Below are positions 46,149 to 54,428 of a stretch of DNA of 64,000 nt, in pieces. The stretch's first letter is position 1, and every line of letters begins with the position of its first letter. The DNA is from an uncultured Bacteroidia bacterium. Lineage in GTDB: Bacteria > Bacteroidota > Bacteroidia > Bacteroidales > Prolixibacteraceae. The DNA lies in the NCBI GenBank assembly GCA_903897145.1, contig CAIUAN010000018.1:141918-205917 (forward strand), given 5' to 3'. The notes under the pieces were generated by a model that was not told the DNA's origin, did not search any database, and saw only the letters and a program-made list of their open reading frames with translations. A program made the position numbers and the translations under genes.

Positions 46149-46853
46149 CTACTCTTTCTCAAACATCAGCTTTCCTACGCCGCAGATCGGACAGAGCCAA
46201 TCGTCGGGCAAGTCAATAAACAGGGTGCCTGGCTGGATTCCTGATATGGGGTCCCCTTTTTCTTCCTCGTATTCGTAATGGCATAGTTGGCATTGCCACA
46301 CCTCTAAGGATTTCTTCTGGTCTGCAAACAGCGCTTCGACATTGGCTTTCTCAATATAGGTCGGTGCATTTTTAGGTGAATACCCTTTTAATACTTCACG
46401 GTAGTAGGTGTAAGTTAGCGATTTCATTTTCTCATCAATCGAACCATTGTCAACCACTTCGCCAATAAAGATGACGTGAGTTCCAACTTCATAAGAGCTG
46501 GTAACCTTGCATTCGAACCAGGCTACCGAAGAGTCGGTAATGATTGGAACACCAGTTTTCCCTTTGAAGTAATTAACTCCCGCGAACTTGTCGAAATCGC
46601 GTCCGCTCTTGTATCCGAAATTTGCCACAAGTGAGGTAGTGGCTTTGTCGCTTAAAACCGAGAACCCAAATACGCCACTCTCCTTGATTAACCCAGTGGT
46701 GTAATTTTCTTTGCTACAGCTAATGGCAAACTGAGGCGGATTTGCTGTAACTTGAAATAGAGTGTTGGCAACATAACCCCCTTTTTTGTTTCCGGCCTGG
46801 GTAGTCACCAAATATAGACCATAGCTGATCTTAAAATACGATTCGGGATTCAT
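46149..46853 (-). CDS. Flavin reductase-rubredoxin fusion (high-molecular-weight rubredoxin type)
   Basis: Residues about 1-165 are a flavin reductase-like FMN domain ([44 protein letters not shown]). The C-terminal 50 residues are a rubredoxin with [18 protein letters not shown] and [14 protein letters not shown]; the four iron-binding cysteines are present and the usual Gly-Tyr after the first pair is His-Tyr. Such fusions pass electrons from NAD(P)H to flavodiiron proteins or other acceptors and are linked to oxygen or peroxide defence in anaerobes. The partner is not in the window. Confidence 0.88.
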   Translation of the reverse strand: MNPESYFKISYGLYLVTTQAGNKKGGYVANTLFQVTANPPQFAISCSKENYTTGLIKESGVFGFSVLSDKATTSLVANFGYKSGRDFDKFAGVNYFKGKTGVPIITDSSVAWFECKVTSSYEVGTHVIFIGEVVDNGSIDEKMKSLTYTYYREVLKGYSPKNAPTYIEKANVEALFADQKKSLEVWQCQLCHYEYEEEKGDPISGIQPGTLFIDLPDDWLCPICGVGKLMFEKE

Positions 46854-47275
46854 TTTTTTGAGCTTTTTGGGTATGGGTACAAAATTATGGAAATAAGTTT
46901 AATCGAGGCCACTTGTTCAGTTATTATTTTGAATTAGTAGTTCAGCCTCTATTAAAATTATAGTAACATTCAAAATAGATACAATGTTTTCGATTTTGGA
47001 TGTTTTTGAACTTAATTTAATCCTCCCAAATACAGTTGCGATAATATGTTATTATTCTAAATAATCCATTTTTAAGTCTAAAATGATCAAATTTTGTTTC
47101 CCGGAGAATTAGAGATCCCCTTAATTATTAAGGAGATCGAGGAATTTTTTCAGAGATCTAAATAAGGGCCTTGAGCCTCATAACTTATTAATAATCAATT
47201 TAAATTAAGAAACTATTTTTTTCTTGTGTGAGTTGTTCTTTAGTTTTGTGGCATTCATTAGTTAACACACTCGCC
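46854..47275. other. Intergenic region with a 15-base palindrome
   Basis: These 422 bases lie between divergent redox genes. The palindrome CCTTAATTATTAAGG (47119-47133) is an operator candidate about 140 bases before the cytochrome start. TAGTTTTG at 47241-47248 fits a -7 box for the cytochrome operon; a proper -33 box is missing. Nothing else is recognised. Confidence 0.4.
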
Positions 47276-47785
47276 ATGCCGCAACATCTCAAACGCCTGA
47301 TTGGAGTCTTTGTTATTTTTATTCTATTCTTTTTGGTTATGCGTCAAGTTTTAAGACCGAAGTCTTTCGGTGAGCTTGGTCATTTTCGCGCCGACGCCAT
47401 CTATGAGAATACCTTACGACCGATGCATTATGCGGTTGCCGATAGCTGTACCAAATGCCACAAAGATATCCGGAGTGATAAGGACCTTGGATTTCATGCT
47501 AAACTTAAATGCGAAGTCTGTCATGGTCCAGCATTGAAACATGCAACTTTTGCTAATAAATTCAAGAATAAGCAGTTGCCTGACTCGTTGGTCTTATATA
47601 AGCCAGGTGAGCGCAAGGATTGTGCCGTTTGTCATCAGCGAAATGCGGCTCGGATAAAAATAACCTTTGATACGATCAACACCACAATGATCCATCAAGT
47701 GGATATCATGAAGCATCACCCCGTGGATCCAAAGACGAATGCGGCATTAAAGTGCATCGATTGTCATAATCCTCATCAGCCCTAA
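47276..47785 (+). CDS. Membrane-anchored tetraheme c-type cytochrome
   Basis: The 169-residue protein has an N-terminal anchor (LIGVFVIFILFFLVM, about 8-22) and four CxxCH heme sites at residues 58-62 (CTKCH), 79-83 (CEVCH), 116-120 (CAVCH) and 160-164 (CIDCH). Additional His residues (HFR, MHHAV-like, KHHPVD) could be distal ligands. It is not NapC/NrfH-like in layout. It is followed by ferredoxin and NrfD genes, so it likely exchanges electrons with that complex on the periplasmic side. A GTG start at 47228 is possible, but it overlaps the -7 box; ATG at 47276 directly precedes the anchor. Confidence 0.82.
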   Translation: MPQHLKRLIGVFVIFILFFLVMRQVLRPKSFGELGHFRADAIYENTLRPMHYAVADSCTKCHKDIRSDKDLGFHAKLKCEVCHGPALKHATFANKFKNKQLPDSLVLYKPGERKDCAVCHQRNAARIKITFDTINTTMIHQVDIMKHHPVDPKTNAALKCIDCHNPHQP

Positions 47786-47851
47786 AAAGGGTCTGGTATT
47801 GCTAATATAGAAACTCAGAATACATCGTATATCAATCTAAAATTTATTCGG

Positions 47852-48619
47852 ATGAAAGAAGATACAGCTAAATTATCCAGAAGAAATTTCCTGAAAGAGG
47901 GAACTATTTTAGCAACTGGTGTTGCAGCAGCTGCCGCTTTGCCTGCTTATGATGGATTACTCTTTGCTGCTGAAGCTCCTGGAGCAAAAGGCAAATGGTA
48001 TGGCATAGGCATCGATATTAACAAGTGTATTGGTTGTGGGAAATGCGCAAATGCTTGTAAGGAGGAAAATAACGTGCCGAAAGATCCATTTTATTTTCGT
48101 TCCTGGGTTGAGCAATATACCATTAAGAAAGATGGTGAAATTCTGGTGGAGTCTCCTAACGGGGGGATAAATGGTTTTAAACAGTCGGTGCCTGACGCTG
48201 ATATCTATAAGTCGTTCTTTGTGCCTAAGATGTGTAACCATTGCGCAAAGTCACCTTGCACTCAAGTCTGTCCGGTAGGTGCAACATTCGAGACGGATGA
48301 AGGGATTGTCTTGGTTGATCCGAACTATTGCATCGGATGCCGCTATTGCGTTCAAGCCTGTCCTTATGGATGCCGTTATATACATCCAGAAAAGGGGACT
48401 GTTGATAAATGCACCTTGTGCTTTCATCGTCTAAAACAAGGGTATCAACCTGCTTGCTTTGAGATTTGTCCTACCGAGGCTAGGGTATTTGGCGATTTAA
48501 ATGACCCAGGAAGTAAGTTGAATTATTTCCTTAAGAATCATAACTGCATGGTTATTAAGCCACATCTTAATACAGGTTCTAAATTAAATTATAACGCATT
48601 AACGCCGGAGGTAAGATAA
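47852..48619 (+). CDS. Tat-exported 4Fe-4S ferredoxin subunit (NrfC/PsrB-like)
   Basis: The 255-residue protein has a twin-arginine signal (LSRRNFLKEGTILATGVAAAAA) and sixteen cysteines in four clusters: CIGCGKCANAC, CNHCAKSPCTQVC, CIGCRYCVQAC and CTLC/CFEIC. This is the layout of the electron-transfer subunit of polysulfide, nitrite and DMSO-type reductases, holding four [4Fe-4S] centres on the periplasmic face. It ends one base before nrfD and lies 66 bases after the cytochrome, so the three form an operon. Confidence 0.93.
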   Translation: MKEDTAKLSRRNFLKEGTILATGVAAAAALPAYDGLLFAAEAPGAKGKWYGIGIDINKCIGCGKCANACKEENNVPKDPFYFRSWVEQYTIKKDGEILVESPNGGINGFKQSVPDADIYKSFFVPKMCNHCAKSPCTQVCPVGATFETDEGIVLVDPNYCIGCRYCVQACPYGCRYIHPEKGTVDKCTLCFHRLKQGYQPACFEICPTEARVFGDLNDPGSKLNYFLKNHNCMVIKPHLNTGSKLNYNALTPEVR

Positions 48620-48620
48620 T

Positions 48621-49820
48621 ATGGAAGATCATTTACAAAACCTATACGAAGTTCTTTCAAAAGTTGACGGATATGTCTATCCGAATGAGATTGAACTTAA
48701 CTGGAGCATTCTTATCGTGCTGTATCCTTACATTACAGGATTAGTTGCTGGAGCATTTATCCTAGCTTCATTGGAGCGCATCTTTAAGGTGAAGATTTTA
48801 AAGCCGACCTATGGCATTGCCTTGTTGACTGCCTTCTCCTTTATGCTTGTAGCTACCATGCCGCTAGTTAGTCACCTAGGCAAACCACAGCGCGCCTATG
48901 AGATTATGATTACGCCTCACTCAAGTTCTGCTATGGCCATCTTTGGTTTCGTTTATTTGTGGTATTTGATGGTTGTCTTATTTCTAGAGCTTTGGTTCGA
49001 TTATCGGCGTGATATGGTTATTTGGGCCAATGAAACGACCGGATTTAAACGATTTATGTATAAGGTCCTTTCGCTTGGTACTACAGATATCTCGCCCAAA
49101 GCTGTTGCCTTGGATGATAAAATAGGGTATATCATCACCGTGATTGGGGTCCCCTCTGCCTTTCTGCTCCATGGTTATGTCGGATTTATCTTTGGATCGA
49201 TCAAGGCTAACCCTTGGTGGTCGACTGTATTGATGCCTGTGATCTTCCTTTTTTCTGCGATGGTTTCGGGGATTGCCTTGGTGATGCTGGTTTATATCGT
49301 GCTTACTAAAATACGGAAGCAGCTGATCGATATGGATTGCTTGGACACCATTGCAAAATACCTGTTTTATATTCTATTAATCGATTTTGCCTTGGAAGGT
49401 CTTGACCAGATTCATCGTATCTATGTGGCGGAAGAGTCGTTTGAAGCTTTGCATAAGTTAGTCTTTGGTAAGCTTTTCTATTCGTTGTTTATCTTCCAAG
49501 GATTACTGGGCACGATAGTTCCTATCTTAACCCTTGGAACCTTACAATTCTATAAACCTCGTCCAGTCATCAGAAAGACTATCTATACCATCTTAGGTGG
49601 ACTGGTTCTGATGGGCATCTTCTTCATGCGCTGGAATGTAGTTATTGGAGGTCAGCTATTTTCGAAAAGTTTTTATGGCTACACCAGTTTTAAAACAAGC
49701 CTAATTGGCATCGAAGGGTATGGTATGGCTATTATTTGGCTGATTGTTCCATTCTTGATTCTCTCTTTCTTATTATGGCTTTTGCCACCTTGGAAGAAAA
49801 TTGAGACTTCTCACGATTAG
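48621..49820 (+). CDS. NrfD/PsrC-family membrane quinone-interacting subunit
   Basis: The 399-residue protein has about nine predicted helices. The first carries SILIVLYPYITGLVAGAFILASL, followed by LVSHLGKPQRAYEIMITPHSSSAM, a typical NrfD quinol-site neighbourhood. NrfD proteins exchange electrons with the menaquinone pool and pair with a ferredoxin subunit, here encoded directly upstream. No molybdopterin catalytic subunit is encoded next to it, so the electron acceptor or donor is unclear; a link to a cytochrome partner is inferred. A strong hairpin ends the operon. Confidence 0.92.
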   Translation: MEDHLQNLYEVLSKVDGYVYPNEIELNWSILIVLYPYITGLVAGAFILASLERIFKVKILKPTYGIALLTAFSFMLVATMPLVSHLGKPQRAYEIMITPHSSSAMAIFGFVYLWYLMVVLFLELWFDYRRDMVIWANETTGFKRFMYKVLSLGTTDISPKAVALDDKIGYIITVIGVPSAFLLHGYVGFIFGSIKANPWWSTVLMPVIFLFSAMVSGIALVMLVYIVLTKIRKQLIDMDCLDTIAKYLFYILLIDFALEGLDQIHRIYVAEESFEALHKLVFGKLFYSLFIFQGLLGTIVPILTLGTLQFYKPRPVIRKTIYTILGGLVLMGIFFMRWNVVIGGQLFSKSFYGYTSFKTSLIGIEGYGMAIIWLIVPFLILSFLLWLLPPWKKIETSHD

Positions 49821-49856
49821 GTGACGAATCTGATTAATAAGGCAAATTAAGTTTTG

Positions 49857-49896
49857 AAGTGAGCACTATGAAAATTGAATTTCATAGTGCTCACTT
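49857..49896. terminator. Terminator hairpin after the NrfD gene
   Basis: AAGTGAGCACTATGAAA and TTTCATAGTGCTCACTT are exact complements (17 bp) around ATTGAA. The T-rich tail is short. Confidence 0.75.
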
Positions 49897-49956
49897 TCAT
49901 TAATACCTTGTTTGTATTTTAATAATTACCTTTAGCTAACAATTTCAAATTATCGG

Positions 49957-51018
49957 TTGATGCATAATATTTCGCAAATATTCTTGATCGGTTGGCTTGT
50001 TCTGATTTCTTGCTGCGCTTGTACAAAGTCAATAACGATAACTAAACCTTCGATATTATCATCCCCCTTTGTTGCTAAAGGAGCTGATATAGGTTGGCTG
50101 CCTCAGATGGAAGGTTCTGGTTTTAAATTCTACAATGACCTCGGGGTAGAGCCCGATTGTTTTCAGCTTTTAAAAGCAAATGGTATTAATACCGTGCGTT
50201 TGCGCACCTGGGTCAATCCTTCAAATGATAAGATTAATGGCCATTGTAGCAAGCAGGAGACCGTTGATTTGGCTGTTCGGGCAAATCGGTATGGGATGAA
50301 AGTGATGATCGATTTCCATTACAGCGATTCCTGGGCTGATCCTGGTCAACAACGGAAGCCAGCGGCTTGGGTAGGGCACGACTTCTCCACTCTTTTGAAA
50401 GATGTTTACGATTATACGGCTGAAGTTATCTTATTGTTGAAAACCAATGGAGTTACTCCAGATTGGGTTCAGATAGGCAATGAAATTTCTAGTGGAATGC
50501 TATTTCCAGATGGAAGTATAGACAATTGGAGCCAACTGATTCAATTGACGAATAAAGGATATGAGGCCGTAAAGGTTATTAGTCCTAAGACTAAAGTTGT
50601 GCTCCATATCGATCAGGGAAATAATAACACCCGTTGTCGATGGTGGTTCGATAATGCACAGACAAATGGAGCGAAATATGATGTGATTGGATTGTCATAT
50701 TACCCCTATTGGCTTGCTGGAAGTCCTGATTATACGCTTTCTATTGAAGATTTTGGGAATAATCTGCTAGATCTAGTCTCTCGATATAGTAAAGAGGTAA
50801 TGGTTGTTGAAGTTGGTGGCGAGTCTGCTAAGCCTCAAAATACCTACGATATGCTAGTGGCAGTGCAGAAAAAGGTTTTGGCTGTTCCGCAAAACAAAGG
50901 ACTTGGCGTAATCTACTGGGAACCTGAAGGGGCTCGATCTTGGAGTGGCTATGCCTTAAGCGCTTGGGGTGATGATGGGAAGCCAACCTTAGCCTTAAAA
51001 GCTTTTCTAGTTAAATAA
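49957..51018 (+). CDS. GH53 arabinogalactan endo-beta-1,4-galactanase lipoprotein
   Basis: GH53 enzymes cut beta-1,4-galactan side chains of pectin. The 353-residue protein starts with a lipoprotein-type signal (FLIGWLVLISCCACTK), then shows KGADIGWLPQMEGSG, the GH53 opening, INTVRLRTWVNP, MIDFHYSDSWADPGQQRKPAAW, the acid/base Glu176 in QIGNEI and the nucleophile Glu285 in VVEVGGE. All catalytic parts are present. It is an isolated CAZyme gene here, surface-anchored as a lipoprotein, and fits a plant-polysaccharide degrader. Confidence 0.93.
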   Translation: MMHNISQIFLIGWLVLISCCACTKSITITKPSILSSPFVAKGADIGWLPQMEGSGFKFYNDLGVEPDCFQLLKANGINTVRLRTWVNPSNDKINGHCSKQETVDLAVRANRYGMKVMIDFHYSDSWADPGQQRKPAAWVGHDFSTLLKDVYDYTAEVILLLKTNGVTPDWVQIGNEISSGMLFPDGSIDNWSQLIQLTNKGYEAVKVISPKTKVVLHIDQGNNNTRCRWWFDNAQTNGAKYDVIGLSYYPYWLAGSPDYTLSIEDFGNNLLDLVSRYSKEVMVVEVGGESAKPQNTYDMLVAVQKKVLAVPQNKGLGVIYWEPEGARSWSGYALSAWGDDGKPTLALKAFLVK

Positions 51019-51044
51019 TCGCATTTATTGGTCTGCACAACTAA

Positions 51045-51353
51045 CTATAGATAAGTTAGTCCAATTTTTTTATTGAGTCCTTTTTCAAAGATTCGAATGA
51101 GTGTGGATAATTGAATATTGCCTTTGGCATTTTCAATTTTAGAGATATAGCTTTTCTTTGTGCCGGCTTTGATGGCCAATTCTTCTTGTGTCAGATTTGC
51201 ATTTTTTCGAGCTTCCTTAAGCATCTCACTGACAATGAACATTTGAGCACCTTCCTCGTAACTATTTCGCGTTTCTGTACCTATCTTGCCATGCTCTAAA
51301 TCGATGAGCTCATCAAGTGTGGTAATCTTATTATAGTCTTTTATGGTTTCCAT
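51045..51353 (-). CDS. HigA-like XRE-family antitoxin
   Basis: The 102-residue protein has an N-terminal acidic region (METIKDYNKITTLDELIDLEHG), a helical linker, and a C-terminal XRE helix-turn-helix (MLKEARKNANLTQEELAIKAGTKKSYISKIENAKGNIQLSTLIRIFE, about 46-91). HigA-type antitoxins of HigBA systems have this order, with the toxin gene upstream. The remnant of such a toxin gene is at 51356-51436, two bases before the start codon, so this antitoxin appears to be left without an active partner. Confidence 0.85.
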   Translation of the reverse strand: METIKDYNKITTLDELIDLEHGKIGTETRNSYEEGAQMFIVSEMLKEARKNANLTQEELAIKAGTKKSYISKIENAKGNIQLSTLIRIFEKGLNKKIGLTYL

Positions 51354-51355
51354 AG

Positions 51356-51436
51356 TTATAATTTAAAATACTCATTCTTTAGCTTCATTGCTTTATCGAT
51401 TTCACTCTTTGGTGTCTTTTGCGATTGTTTTCGGAA
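51356..51436 (-). pseudogene. Remnant of a HigB-type toxin gene (last 26 codons)
   Basis: The minus-strand frame directly upstream of the antitoxin reads FRKQSQKTPKSEIDKAMKLK and NEYFKL, then a stop two bases before the antitoxin ATG. This matches the C-terminal end of HigB/Gp49-like RelE-fold toxins (KQTQKTPKxEIxKAxxLKxEY). A stop codon lies just before the phenylalanine, and the next upstream bases show no toxin similarity, so most of the gene has been deleted. Confidence 0.7.
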
Positions 51437-51492
51437 TTACAGATGTTTTTTTTGAAACAAATAACTAAGACTTAATTTTTAGGTGGTGTTTG

Positions 51493-51963
51493 TCAGTCCA
51501 ATTTTTTCAGCTCTTCACTATAGTCGTATTGAAGATCTTCGTGGAGGGTAGTTATTGATTTTCTTATCCGTTCAAGTTGCCGAACAAGGATGTTTTTTAT
51601 GGCGAGATTATAGCGAAACGGGGCCTCTTTTTTGAATTTCAAACAAAAATAGAGCAGTAGCTCCACTTCGGTGCGCTTTTGTCCTGAATAGCGTATGTTC
51701 TGATTGGTAAACACTAAGATTTTACGAATCCCTTTCTTCGCCTGATAGGGAGTGTTTTTATTTAATTCATTAAAATGCTCATCGATCTCTGATTTGATCC
51801 GTTTGATAAACTCAGGTTCATCATCGGCTTCAAAAAGAAGGTAGGAGAGGAGTTCCTTATTCTCTTTTTTAAAACGGGCCATACGCAGACAAAGGTCAGG
51901 AAGATCGGCTGATGGCACATTAATTATGGCGCGCCGTATCTCGGGTAGTGAAGCTTTAGTCAT
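51493..51963 (-). CDS. Hypothetical helical protein
   Basis: The 156-residue protein is not a family I recognise. It is highly charged and predicted to be all-helical, without signal peptide or membrane segments (MTKASLPEIRRAIINVPSADLPDLCLRMARF at the start, HEDLQYDYSEELKKLD at the end). It overlaps the upstream DUF3820 gene by 4 bases, so the two are translated together and are likely functionally linked. Confidence 0.7.
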   Translation of the reverse strand: MTKASLPEIRRAIINVPSADLPDLCLRMARFKKENKELLSYLLFEADDEPEFIKRIKSEIDEHFNELNKNTPYQAKKGIRKILVFTNQNIRYSGQKRTEVELLLYFCLKFKKEAPFRYNLAIKNILVRQLERIRKSITTLHEDLQYDYSEELKKLD

Positions 51964-52190
51964 CGTTTGTAACGGGGCTTTCTAAGTGGATCGAGCAGAT
52001 GCTCGAGTCCGTTAAGCTTAATCTCATAAATCGTTTGAAGCAAGATCCCTAACTTCCCCTCTGGAAAACCTTTTTGCTCGAACCACTCAAGGTACGAAAC
52101 AGGGAGATCACAGATGGTGGTCCCTTTGTATTTGCCAAATGGCATAGGCATCTGTGTGACTAATAATAACAGGTTTGGATCAGCTGGCAT
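51960..52190 (-). CDS. DUF3820 family protein
   Basis: The 76-residue protein carries the DUF3820 core MPFGKYKGTTICDLPVSYLEWFEQKGFPEGKLG and a short basic tail (LRKPRYKR). The family has no firm function. It lies 14 bases after the permease-HMA gene and overlaps the next gene by 4 bases, so all three probably share a transcript. Confidence 0.85.
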   Translation of the reverse strand: MPADPNLLLLVTQMPMPFGKYKGTTICDLPVSYLEWFEQKGFPEGKLGILLQTIYEIKLNGLEHLLDPLRKPRYKR

Positions 52191-52204
52191 CGGGTATCTT
52201 AATC

Positions 52205-53476
52205 TTACATCTTATAGACTTCACCTTTGTAGATGTAGCCTCCTTGTTCAACCATTAACTTAACTTTTGCACCATCAAATCCTGTTCCTGAAACACTAAC
52301 CATGCCAGTTGCTAAATCAGCGATTGCATCCTCCACACCTTCAACTTTCTTGATGTCATTCTCAACATGCGCCTTGCACTTATTGCAAGTCATCCCTTCG
52401 ACTAAAAATGTTTTGACAGCCATCTTACTTGTATTTAATATTCTGTTTTTTTCAGCTTTTGCTGCTAGCCATTTTAAACGAACTCCATTTAGCAACAAAA
52501 GTGCCAACAAGATGGATGCCCCAAGATATAGATAGCTATTTCCCATATCCATTTTACCCATCTGATCATGATTCATATATCCAGTAAACCATGTTTCGGG
52601 TAAGAAACTATCGATAAAAACACCCGCAACCAAAGCTCCACCGATAATGGTAAGCAGGTAGGCAAGCATCGCACTTTTACCCAGCGATTTCGATAAAACT
52701 GAGATAGTAGATACATTGGTGGCTGGTCCTGCCATTAGAAATACGAGGGCCGCGCCAGGAGATAACCCTTTCATCATTAATACTGCAGCAATAGGAACCG
52801 AGCCCGTTGCGCAGACATATAGTGGTATCGATACTGCCAAGACTAACAGCATATTCAGCCATTTATAGGCGATATAGGTTGTGAAGAAATTCTCTGGGAT
52901 GACATAGCTTAGAAGAGCTGCTACAGCTAATCCAATAATCAACCATTTAGAAATATCCTGAAGGAAATCAATAAATCCATAACGGAGTAACTCTTTGATC
53001 TTACCAACGAAATTTTTAGGTAGCTCATCGCTTTCAAGAGTTACCTTAGCTTCACTTTTATTTTTTTGAAATAAGTTGGTGACCGATCCTCCCAATACTC
53101 CAGTTATAAAAGCTACAATAGGACGAATAACTGCCAAAGGCCATCCTAACATCGAGAAGGTTACCATGATAGAGTCGATGCCTGTTTGGGGAGTTGAGAT
53201 TAAGAATGAGACTGTGGCTCCTTTAGATGCACCATTTTTCATAAATGAGAGTCCGGCCGGGATTACTCCGCAGGAACAAAGTGGCAGTGGAACTCCTAAT
53301 AGAGATGCGTTTACGGTTGATTTAAGATCATTTCCACCCATAAACTTAGCGATACGCTCCTTCCGGATAAAAACATGCAAAAAGCCTGCAAAAAAGAAAC
53401 CTATCAATAGGTAGAGGGCCATCTCATTGAAAAGTTCCCAGAACGTCTTAAAATATCCAATGATTAGTTGTTCCAT
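52205..53476 (-). CDS. SO_0444-type Cu/Zn efflux permease with C-terminal HMA domain
   Basis: From the ATG at 53476 the protein has 423 residues. About eight helices form a DUF318/YraQ-type permease, with GVPLPLCSCGVIPAGLSFMKNGASKGATVSFLISTPQTG (CSCG and STPQT are family marks), YVCATGSVPIAAVLMMKGLSPGAALVFLMAGPATN, and a C-terminal heavy-metal-associated domain (about 355-423) with GMTCNKC. The HMA domain delivers or senses copper or zinc; the permease is likely to export it from the cytoplasm. A further upstream ATG gives 19 residues without similarity. Confidence 0.88.
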   Translation of the reverse strand: MEQLIIGYFKTFWELFNEMALYLLIGFFFAGFLHVFIRKERIAKFMGGNDLKSTVNASLLGVPLPLCSCGVIPAGLSFMKNGASKGATVSFLISTPQTGIDSIMVTFSMLGWPLAVIRPIVAFITGVLGGSVTNLFQKNKSEAKVTLESDELPKNFVGKIKELLRYGFIDFLQDISKWLIIGLAVAALLSYVIPENFFTTYIAYKWLNMLLVLAVSIPLYVCATGSVPIAAVLMMKGLSPGAALVFLMAGPATNVSTISVLSKSLGKSAMLAYLLTIIGGALVAGVFIDSFLPETWFTGYMNHDQMGKMDMGNSYLYLGASILLALLLLNGVRLKWLAAKAEKNRILNTSKMAVKTFLVEGMTCNKCKAHVENDIKKVEGVEDAIADLATGMVSVSGTGFDGAKVKLMVEQGGYIYKGEVYKM

Positions 53477-53545
53477 TTGTGTAGTTCTGAAATATAGTAC
53501 CAAAGATAATCTATTCCAGTCTTTAAAAATCAATCAGCCTAACTT

Positions 53546-54304
53546 TTATTGCGATAAGAAAAGATAGGTAATGGTCCCTTTTTGGCGCTCAGGAGCTTTT
53601 GGGTCTTCGTTGAAAATTGTCTTTTCAGCAGCCTGTTTAGCATAGGCTAGGATCATTAAATCAGTAATTTTAGGATTTGGGCGTGGCTCGGCTTTTATGA
53701 CCACTCCATCTCGACCAACGACAATGTCAACAATAACTTCGCCTCCACCTTCAGCCAAATAGACTGGTATTGGTAAATAGGCATGGAATCTATTCTCAAG
53801 CGAGTAGTGGATATTTGATTTCCCCTTGAAATTCGATTGTTTCACCTCTTCACGAGTCTTGCCCACCGCATTATCGGCAGGCATATGGATATCTCCGATT
53901 TCAGGAATTTTCTTGGCTAGTGTTTTGTTAACCTCCCCAACAAGTTTCTTGGCTGCAGCAATCTCATCTTGATATGCTTTGTCGAAAAAAGGATCTCTCG
54001 ACGAGGTTGAGGATTTACTATCCCCTTTAGCCGCATCGTTAACGGCTCTATTGGAAGTAAGTTGAGTAGCTCCTGCCTTTTTTTGTTGAACCGGTTCTAT
54101 CTCTTTCGGTGTTTTCTTCTCGGGTTCTGGTGGAGGAATAAATGGCTCTAATTCTTTAATTTCTAGAGATAAGACTTCAACTTTAACTTGGTTCTTGGTG
54201 TTGAGATGGGAGAGTATAAGAGCAATTAATATCAGGATGTGAAAGATCAACGTGGCCATGACCCCGTAGATGTTTTTTTGATATATCGATTTTATTTTTC
54301 CCAT
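53546..54304 (-). CDS. TonB-like energy transducer
   Basis: The 252-residue protein has one N-terminal membrane helix (NIYGVMATLIFHILILIALILS), a proline-rich linker (LEPFIPPPEPEKKTPKEIEPVQQKK) and a C-terminal beta-alpha-beta domain with GGEVIVDIVVGRDGVVIKAEPRPNP. TonB-type proteins transfer proton-motive energy to outer-membrane receptors such as the two TonB receptors in this window. ExbB/ExbD are not adjacent. The C-terminal domain is a weaker match than canonical TonB, so a TonB-like scaffold role is possible. Confidence 0.75.
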   Translation of the reverse strand: MGKIKSIYQKNIYGVMATLIFHILILIALILSHLNTKNQVKVEVLSLEIKELEPFIPPPEPEKKTPKEIEPVQQKKAGATQLTSNRAVNDAAKGDSKSSTSSRDPFFDKAYQDEIAAAKKLVGEVNKTLAKKIPEIGDIHMPADNAVGKTREEVKQSNFKGKSNIHYSLENRFHAYLPIPVYLAEGGGEVIVDIVVGRDGVVIKAEPRPNPKITDLMILAYAKQAAEKTIFNEDPKAPERQKGTITYLFLSQ

Positions 54305-54428
54305 TTTCTGCGGGTAAAAATAAGCATTTTAGTTGGCTGGTTTAAGCTCTTTGAAGATAATCTTTAACCAGCGTATGCTTATGAAGCGAAAGTGAACTAC
54401 CTTTGAACTTCTAACTAAAAATGATCTA

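Noticed and set aside
51020..51080. Weak hairpin between the GH53 and antitoxin genes as a terminator
   Set aside because: The stem is short and interrupted and overlaps the antitoxin stop codon; not convincing.
53076..53414. A 112-codon plus-strand frame
   Set aside because: It is antisense to the strongly supported permease gene and has no protein-family features.
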